Shown piece by piece: positions 58,541-64,000 of a stretch of 64,000 nt of DNA (positions within the stretch are counted from its first letter, which is position 1; each line of letters opens with the position of its first letter). The notes beneath the pieces are model-generated. The model searched no databases. It was not told where the DNA came from and worked only from the letters and a program-made list of their open reading frames with translations. Location: the NCBI RefSeq assembly GCF_011065895.1, contig NZ_JAALCR010000008.1, positions 248,001 through 312,000 on the forward strand, in the 5' to 3' direction. Position numbers and translations under genes: made by a program. The stretch is from Paludisphaera rhizosphaerae (lineage in GTDB: Bacteria > Planctomycetota > Planctomycetia > Isosphaerales > Isosphaeraceae).

Positions 58541-59314
58541 TCAACAAGCGTTCCGCCTTCGGTCCATCACAGGCCGGCAGCGCTCCAGCAGGCCGAGTTC
58601 GGCCAGTTCTTCTTCGAGGGCCGCATTCGAGCAGTCGGCGAGGGTCTCTCGAACCTCCCTGACGAGCATTCGGACGAACAGGTCACGCGCCCGGTGCACG
58701 TCCACGCGGGCCCGGTTCGCGTCGTACACGTCGTTCAGCAGGAGGGAGAGCCGCGTCGCCAACTCGGCGTAGGAGGCGTCCGGATCCTCGACGCGCGTCC
58801 GGAGGATCGTGTGGTAGCGTTGGCCGGAATCCCCCTTGATCTGCTTCAGGGACGACCAGGCGCGGGCCATCAACTCCAGCCGCCAGCTTGTCTGGAACGC
58901 CTCGTCGTGGGCCTGGGCCCAGGGAGTCTCCGGACCGGCCGCGGGAACGTCCCCGACCAGCCCCTGCGGAGCCGATTTTCGGCGGCGATGGTGGTCCATC
59001 ATCAGGTGGTAGAGCGACTGCTTGAGGAAGTCGCGGAAGCGCCCCTTGCCGGGGTCGACGTTGGCGAACGCCCCCCCCATGAATTTCACCGCGAAGTCCT
59101 GCGACAGTTCTTCGGCCGCCGCTCGGTCCCGAAGGGCGGCCTGGAGATATCGCCGCGCCGCCCCGCTGTAGCGTTCCAGCAGCGCCCTGCGCGCCGTGGC
59201 GGTCTCGTCATCCCCCGGCGTCCCTTTCACCACTCCCGGCGGGTGGGCTTGGCGCACCATCTGCCAGAGAGTGTCGATATGGCTTAGATCACTGAGGTCA
59301 TTCCCGTTGGTCAA
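58541..59314 (-). CDS. ECF-type RNA polymerase sigma factor-like protein
   Basis: A 257-residue protein with the sigma region 2 pattern: LLERYSGAARRYLQAALRD, AAEELSQDFAVKFMGGAF, then KGRFRDFLKQSLYHLMMDHHRRRK. A helical region 4 candidate appears at ASYAELATRLSLLLNDVYDANRARVDVHRAR. This layout is typical of the divergent planctomycete ECF group, whose members are often linked to Ser/Thr kinases. No kinase or anti-sigma gene is adjacent. The start codon is probably TTG, with GAGGGGA upstream; an ATG 18 codons downstream would remove little of region 2. Divergent from the AsmA/TamB-like gene. Confidence 0.78.
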   Translation of the reverse strand: MTNGNDLSDLSHIDTLWQMVRQAHPPGVVKGTPGDDETATARRALLERYSGAARRYLQAALRDRAAAEELSQDFAVKFMGGAFANVDPGKGRFRDFLKQSLYHLMMDHHRRRKSAPQGLVGDVPAAGPETPWAQAHDEAFQTSWRLELMARAWSSLKQIKGDSGQRYHTILRTRVEDPDASYAELATRLSLLLNDVYDANRARVDVHRARDLFVRMLVREVRETLADCSNAALEEELAELGLLERCRPVMDRRRNAC

Positions 59315-59510
59315 GGTTCGGCTCCCCTCGACTCGAAAGCGTCATTGGGCCTGACCGATATTATCAGGATTCGCGGAGCCGTGAAAGCGCTGAAGCCGCA
59401 TCTCAACCGGCCCTTTTCAAAACGCAACATCCTCCCTAATCCGCACAGCCGAACCTCGGCCGAAAGATCGATCTGATCGGCATGATGCGCGCCATCGTCC
59501 GAAGTCGAGA

Positions 59511-59539
59511 TTGGACAAAGTCCGATAGCTCGGTATGGT
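59511..59539 (+). promoter_or_regulatory. Predicted sigma-70-type promoter for the AsmA-like gene
   Basis: TTGGAC (59511-59516) and TATGGT (59534-59539) are 17 nt apart. A start point near 59546 leaves a short leader with AAGGAGG at 59573-59579 before the ATG at 59590. Confidence 0.5.
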
Positions 59540-59589
59540 CGGGCTCCGACCGACCAACACGGTGGCGCTGACAAGGAGGTCGCCAGGTT

Positions 59590-62500
59590 ATGCAGGACAA
59601 GGATGTCGCCGCGAAACCGCCGAGACGCATTCGACGCCTCGTTCGATGGGCCGTCGCTCTCTCGGTCTTGCTGGCCCTTGGGTTTGCGGCGATTCCCACC
59701 TTGCTCGGAACCGCTCCCGCCCGCCGCCTGATCGTGCAGAAGATCAATGACAAGCTCCGCCGAGGGCGGATTGAGCTGGGTGGTTTCGCCCCGTCGTGGA
59801 ATCGCGGCGTCGTTCTGCGGAACGTCGCGCTGGTGGACCGGCAGGGGAAAACCGTGATCTCGGCGGAGACGGTCCAGTCCGACCATGGCCTGATCGGATG
59901 GATGCAGTCGCGCGGGGACCTGGGGACGATCGTCGTCGACGGGGCTACGGTCGACGTGACGCGCCGCGACGACGGGGGGATCGACCTCCTGGACGCGCTT
60001 GAAGGCTTGCTGGGGGGTGGCGATCCCCCGGCCCAGCTGGCGCAAGCCGCGCCGGCGGCCAGCGGCGGTCCGGGAATCTCGGCGAAGGTCGTCGTGAAGG
60101 GGGGCCGCCTGCGCGTCGCCAGTCCAGAACTGGCCGAGCCGATTGTCGCGAGCGCCTTCGAGGCCCAGGCGACTCTCCAGCCCGGCAAGCCGATGAATTT
60201 GGCCCTGAAGCTCCACGACGGCGAGCGGTCGCTGGACCTGCAAACCAACGGCGACGCCGCCGCTCCCACGCTGACGCTGAAGGGCGAGCAATGGCCGATC
60301 GCCGTCCATCGGGCCGGCGTGAAGGCCCGGGGCGACCTCGTCGGGAATCTGGAAGTCGCCAGCACTCAGGGCCTCTGGTCGGCCCATGGCCGGGCGGTCC
60401 TGCATCGGTTCACCGCCGAGGGTCCCGCCCTGGCAGGCGACCGCCTGGCGCTCGACTCCGTCGCGACCGACTGGGACGTTCAGCAGACGGCCGCCGGCTG
60501 GTCGGTCCGCAAACTCGACCTCAAGTCGGCGATCGCCGAGTTGACGGCTGTCGGCGACATGCCCGCGACCAGTTCCCCCACCCGGCTGACGGGCCACGTC
60601 GACCTGGCTGCGGCGTCGAAGCTCCTGCCGCACGCGATCCCGCTCCGCAAGGGGATCACGATCGAGAAGGGTCAGGCCCGCATCGAGGCCGCGACGAGCG
60701 TTCATGACGGAATTGAACGCCTGAACGTGAAGGCCGACCTCGCCGACCTGGCCGCCACGGAATCCGGCCGTCCGCTCACCTTGCAGAAGCCCGCCACCCT
60801 CTCGGCCGCGCTGGTCCGGACGGAGCGCAACGTCGCCGTGGAGTCGTTCTCGCTCAAGGCCGCGGGGATCGACGCCTCCGCGACGGGCGACCTGGAGAAG
60901 GGTCTGAAGCTGACCGGCTCGTTCGACCTGGCGGCCGTCGAAGCCCAGGCTCGCGAGCTGATCGACATGGGCGCTGTGAAGCTCGCCGGCCGCGGTCGGA
61001 TGGCCGCCGACTACCGTCCCGAGAAGGGAGAATTCCGGGCGCGGTTGGCCGCCGAGATCACCGACCTGCACGTCGCCGGGCTGACCGAGGCCCCCGTCGA
61101 TCGCGACCGCGTCCGACTCGACGCCTCGGCCGAAGGCCCCCGCGACGGCCGCGGTCTGCCGGCCGACTGGCAGGCCGTCCGCGTCGGCCTGGCCGCCGGC
61201 GAGACGAAGCTCAGCGTGCTGGCGAAGGCCGACGGGACCTACGACCTCGAAGGGACGACGCCCATCACCACTCCCGCCGCCGGCGTCGTCGCGGCGAAGG
61301 TCTCGACCCGGCCGAATCCGAAGGGCTATGAACTTCAATCCGTCCACCTGACCGCCACACCGGCCGACCCGAAGGAGACGCTCGCGGCGATCGGCGTGAA
61401 CGCCCGGGGGACCTACGAGCCGGCGATCGGCCGCGTCGTGCTGATTCCGGTCGGTCCGCAGCCGTCGCAGTCGATCGTCGTCGGCCCGCAGGGGATGATG
61501 GTCTCCGGGATCGGCAAGGGGGACTCCCCGCTGGGCTTCGAAGCCGTGCTCCAGGGCGACCTCTCAGCGCTCGACCGCACGCTCGCCTACTGGGCCCAGG
61601 TCGACAGCCTCCAGGGCTTCGGCGGCCCCTGGACGGGCCATGCCAAGGGGACCCGCGCGAAGGACGGCCGGCTTGGCTTTGAAACCCGGATCTCCTCGCC
61701 CGACTTCTTCCTCACCACCCACCGAGGCGCGGCCAACCTCACCCTCAACGGCGATTACAGCCCGGCCGACGACAAACTCGCCCTGAAGACGCTCGACCTG
61801 AACACGGCCTACGGCCGGCTGGCCGGGAACGGCACGATCGCCGAGGTCGGCTCGCGACGGCTGGCCGACGTCTCGGGCGTGCTGGAGCCGCGCTGGGAGA
61901 CGTTAGACCCGATCATCGCCGGGGCCGTGGAGCCCACGGCGAAGGTCCGCGCGACGGTGCGGCCCTATCACCTGAAGGGCCCGCTGACGGGGACGACGTC
62001 GCAGATGCTCAAGGGGATGGAGGGTGCGTTGGTGGTCGACCTGGCCTCGGCGCGGGCGTTCGGGATGGAACTGGGCGCGACGCCGATCGCCCTCCGACTG
62101 GGGGGGGGCAAGGCCGTCTTCGACCCGATCGAGACGACGCTCAACGGCGGCAAGGTGTCCATGGGCGCGGACCTGTTCGTGGACGACCCGAACGCCCTGG
62201 CCTTGCGGCTGGTGAGGGGGAGCCGGATCGAGAACGCGGCGATCAACAAGGCCGTTTCGGACGACGTGCTGGCGTTCATCGCCCCCGTGCTGGCGAAGTC
62301 CAGCAACGTCTCCGGCCAGGTCTCGCTGACCACCGAATCGGCGACGATTCCCATCCTGGGAGACGGAACGCTGAACGTCCTGGGGCAGCTCGTCTTCAAG
62401 GACGTCGCCTTCGAGCCAGGCCCGTTCGCGACCGAGTTGGTCTCGCTGACCGGCCGCGACATCAAGAAGCTAACCCTGGCGCAGCCGCTCCAGTTCGAGA

Positions 62501-62952
62501 TCGCCGACGGCCGAGTCAAGCAGAGCGGCCTGACCATCCCGATCAGCGGCGACCTCGCCGCGAAGATCGACGGCTCCATCGGCTTCGACGAGACCCTGGC
62601 GATGCGGGCGAAGGTCCCCATCACGCCCCAGATGCTCGGCGGCAACGCCGCGGCTAACCAGTTCGTCGGCGGCACCGAGATCACCGTCCCCATCGGCGGC
62701 ACGATCGCCCACCCGACCATCGACCGCAACGGCCTGAGAGTCGCCCTTCGCGAAGCCGCCCGCTCCATGGTCCGCCGCAACGTCCAGGCCGAGGCCGGCC
62801 GCCTCCTCGACCGCGCCCTGCCTCAGACCGCAGGAGGCAACGGCACTAACAACGCATCCGGCGGCTCCCTTGGCCGCGACGCCATGAACATCCTCCAGGG
62901 CGTCGGCCGGGACCTCATCCAGCAGCCCCAGGGGGCCAATAAGCCGCGGTGA
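59590..62952 (+). CDS. AsmA/TamB-like membrane-anchored protein
   Basis: A 1120-residue protein with one N-terminal membrane helix (WAVALSVLLALGFAAIPTLLG) and a long, repeated beta-strand body, the pattern of AsmA/TamB/YhdP-family proteins that span the periplasm as a lipid-transfer groove. Family-type segments are ARRLIVQKINDKLRRGRIELGG and VVLRNVALVDRQGKTVISAE near the N-terminus. A C-terminal block (LVFKDVAFEPGPFATELVSL, GTEITVPIGGTIAHPTID) resembles the conserved AsmA C-terminal region. AAGGAGG sits 10 nt before the ATG. By family it is probably involved in outer-membrane lipid transport or biogenesis. Convergent with the SGNH hydrolase gene (19 nt between stops). Confidence 0.8.
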   Translation: MQDKDVAAKPPRRIRRLVRWAVALSVLLALGFAAIPTLLGTAPARRLIVQKINDKLRRGRIELGGFAPSWNRGVVLRNVALVDRQGKTVISAETVQSDHGLIGWMQSRGDLGTIVVDGATVDVTRRDDGGIDLLDALEGLLGGGDPPAQLAQAAPAASGGPGISAKVVVKGGRLRVASPELAEPIVASAFEAQATLQPGKPMNLALKLHDGERSLDLQTNGDAAAPTLTLKGEQWPIAVHRAGVKARGDLVGNLEVASTQGLWSAHGRAVLHRFTAEGPALAGDRLALDSVATDWDVQQTAAGWSVRKLDLKSAIAELTAVGDMPATSSPTRLTGHVDLAAASKLLPHAIPLRKGITIEKGQARIEAATSVHDGIERLNVKADLADLAATESGRPLTLQKPATLSAALVRTERNVAVESFSLKAAGIDASATGDLEKGLKLTGSFDLAAVEAQARELIDMGAVKLAGRGRMAADYRPEKGEFRARLAAEITDLHVAGLTEAPVDRDRVRLDASAEGPRDGRGLPADWQAVRVGLAAGETKLSVLAKADGTYDLEGTTPITTPAAGVVAAKVSTRPNPKGYELQSVHLTATPADPKETLAAIGVNARGTYEPAIGRVVLIPVGPQPSQSIVVGPQGMMVSGIGKGDSPLGFEAVLQGDLSALDRTLAYWAQVDSLQGFGGPWTGHAKGTRAKDGRLGFETRISSPDFFLTTHRGAANLTLNGDYSPADDKLALKTLDLNTAYGRLAGNGTIAEVGSRRLADVSGVLEPRWETLDPIIAGAVEPTAKVRATVRPYHLKGPLTGTTSQMLKGMEGALVVDLASARAFGMELGATPIALRLGGGKAVFDPIETTLNGGKVSMGADLFVDDPNALALRLVRGSRIENAAINKAVSDDVLAFIAPVLAKSSNVSGQVSLTTESATIPILGDGTLNVLGQLVFKDVAFEPGPFATELVSLTGRDIKKLTLAQPLQFEIADGRVKQSGLTIPISGDLAAKIDGSIGFDETLAMRAKVPITPQMLGGNAAANQFVGGTEITVPIGGTIAHPTIDRNGLRVALREAARSMVRRNVQAEAGRLLDRALPQTAGGNGTNNASGGSLGRDAMNILQGVGRDLIQQPQGANKPR

Positions 62953-62971
62953 ACAGGATGCGCGAGGCCTC

Positions 62972-64000
62972 TCAATCGACGGGGATCAGGAGCGAGGAAA
63001 TGACCTGGGCGTAGACCCGATGGCCGAAGTCGTTGGGGTGGTTCACGCCGTTGCCGGTCTGATCCCAGTCCTTCTTGAGCCGGAGGATTTCGCTCCAGAT
63101 CGAGGTGACGTCCGCCAGCGCCACTCCTGGGCCGCAGAGCTTCGCGAGGGCGTCGCGGTACTGCGGGAAGAGATCCTGATTAAGCCTGACCCAATCCCGG
63201 TTGCCGACCATTGTGGCAACGAGGACGACCTCGACCTCGGGGCGTTTCTCGCGGACGCCCTTGATGGCGGCGGCGATCTTGTCCTGAAAGTCCTGGGCGG
63301 GCCTTCCGCTGGAATCGTTCATGCCGAAGGCCAGGATCAGGAGATCGGGCGCCGCCTCGACCACCTTGTCGACCATGGTCAGACCCCACGCCGAGTCCAT
63401 CCCGGAGACGGACAGGTTGACGATGTCGACCCGGCCCTTGTACCGAGCGTGCAGGCTCCTGCTCACCAGCTCCGGATAGGCGGGCTGGAACGGCTTGCCG
63501 CCCGCCCATCCCGAGGCGTTGCATCCCGTGGAGATGCTGTCCCCCAGTACGACGATCTTCAGCGGCTCTTGCTTCCGAAGCCTCTCCAACGTGGTCGGAA
63601 GGGCTCCGGGATCGAACCTCGGCGTCGGCGCTTTCCAAAGGCCGGGCTCGTGCGCGTAGCTGACGATGGTCTGGAGCTTGTGGTACTCAAGCTCCCCGCC
63701 GAAGTAAATCTCGCCGTTGCCGTCCCGGTGCGTAAGCTGATGGCGCTGGCTCTTCGCCGGCCGGCGGAGTGACTCGGGTGTGGACGTCGAAATCCGAGAG
63801 CCCGGCGGGACCACGATCTCGCGCGACCCCTCTTTCCAGACGTAGTCCCGCCCCTCCTCGAACTGGACCTCGCCCGTCGAACTGCGAACGGCGATCATCT
63901 TCCGGATCGGGAAGAGCACCGATGCGCGGGCCTCGCCCGATTTCTCGTCCTTGATGAACAGGACGGACTCCCCCTCCATGACCTCGCCCAACCAGAACGG
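62972..64000 (-). CDS. SGNH/GDSL hydrolase with N-terminal beta domain, 5' end cut by window edge
   Basis: At least 342 residues; the frame is open to the right edge and the first codons read PFWLGEVMEGESVLFI, so the true start is probably outside. The N-terminal part (about 100 residues) looks like a beta-sandwich (ARASVLFPIRKMIAVRS). The SGNH domain begins at KIVVLGDSISTGCNASG (block I Ser), with the block II Gly in NLSVSGMDS, block III ILAFGMNDSS (Asn) and block V GNGVNHPNDFGH (Asp/His pair). Such enzymes are esterases or deacetylases of polysaccharides, lipids or peptidoglycan. Specific substrate unknown. Confidence 0.88.
   Translation of the reverse strand, partial: PFWLGEVMEGESVLFIKDEKSGEARASVLFPIRKMIAVRSSTGEVQFEEGRDYVWKEGSREIVVPPGSRISTSTPESLRRPAKSQRHQLTHRDGNGEIYFGGELEYHKLQTIVSYAHEPGLWKAPTPRFDPGALPTTLERLRKQEPLKIVVLGDSISTGCNASGWAGGKPFQPAYPELVSRSLHARYKGRVDIVNLSVSGMDSAWGLTMVDKVVEAAPDLLILAFGMNDSSGRPAQDFQDKIAAAIKGVREKRPEVEVVLVATMVGNRDWVRLNQDLFPQYRDALAKLCGPGVALADVTSIWSEILRLKKDWDQTGNGVNHPNDFGHRVYAQVISSLLIPVD

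Noticed and set aside
58374-58772. A 132-codon Ser/Arg-rich plus-strand frame
   Set aside because: Half of it is antisense to the ECF sigma gene and the remainder has no recognisable features.
59311-61347. A 678-codon minus-strand frame opposite the AsmA-like gene
   Set aside because: The plus strand has a promoter, AAGGAGG, a membrane helix and AsmA-type features. The minus frame is compositionally biased without domains.

Overview
The window is a high-GC bacterial chromosome segment that most resembles a planctomycete of the Isosphaeraceae type (Paludisphaera/Singulisphaera-like). This is inferred from gene content: CxPSR sulfatases, ThuA/DUF6807/Gfo-Idh-MocA gene sets, several twin-arginine-type leaders, secreted proteins with the planctomycete LEDR leader motif, a formaldehyde-activating-enzyme homologue and an odd ECF sigma factor. 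I see no rRNA, tRNA, CRISPR array, transposase or prophage gene.

Layout. 1-4120: asparagine synthetase (cut by the left edge), divergent from an ATP-dependent DNA ligase coupled to its exonuclease. 4231-9081: a secreted sugar-metabolism set (Gfo/Idh/MocA, ThuA, DUF6807 with ATGA overlaps, plus an enolase-superfamily enzyme). 9178-19662: a Fae homologue, SYLF protein, lipoprotein hydrolase, two-half ABC-2 permease, EamA transporter, HtrA-like protease and an S53 peptidase, all on the minus strand. 19875-28536: GH172 (DUF2961) and GH5-like genes divergent from a GH127-sulfatase fusion, then a ceramidase-like protein. 28648-36697: an overlapping HEPN gene pair, another oxidoreductase, a secreted metallopeptidase-like protein made of two tandem copies, a beta-propeller, RNA 3'-phosphate cyclase and a lipoprotein. 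36848-41433: a hybrid histidine kinase and a J-domain protein. 41679-55626: CE15 esterase, gamma-glutamyltransferase, a beta-lactamase-like/sulfatase fusion, a decayed toxin-antitoxin locus, a DKNYY lipoprotein, a DUF4038 (GH140-like) protein, a TIM-barrel isomerase, a small HExxH protein and a glutaminase-A-family protein. 56208-64000: an LEDR low-complexity secreted protein, RbfA, an ECF sigma factor, an AsmA/TamB-like protein and an SGNH hydrolase (cut by the right edge).

How it fits together. The dominant theme is extracellular or periplasmic breakdown of complex, probably sulfated and furanose-containing glycans: GH172, GH127, GH5-like, CE15 and GH140-like enzymes, two sulfatases fused to other enzymes, and ThuA/Gfo-Idh/TIM-barrel enzymes for modified sugars. 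Most unusual are the two enzyme-sulfatase fusions, the duplicated metallopeptidase-like protein whose second copy has lost its zinc motif, the Fae homologue with Glu at the catalytic His position, the ParE-like toxin remnant beside an intact antitoxin with its operator, and a composite 160-bp inverted repeat present twice plus single-arm copies.
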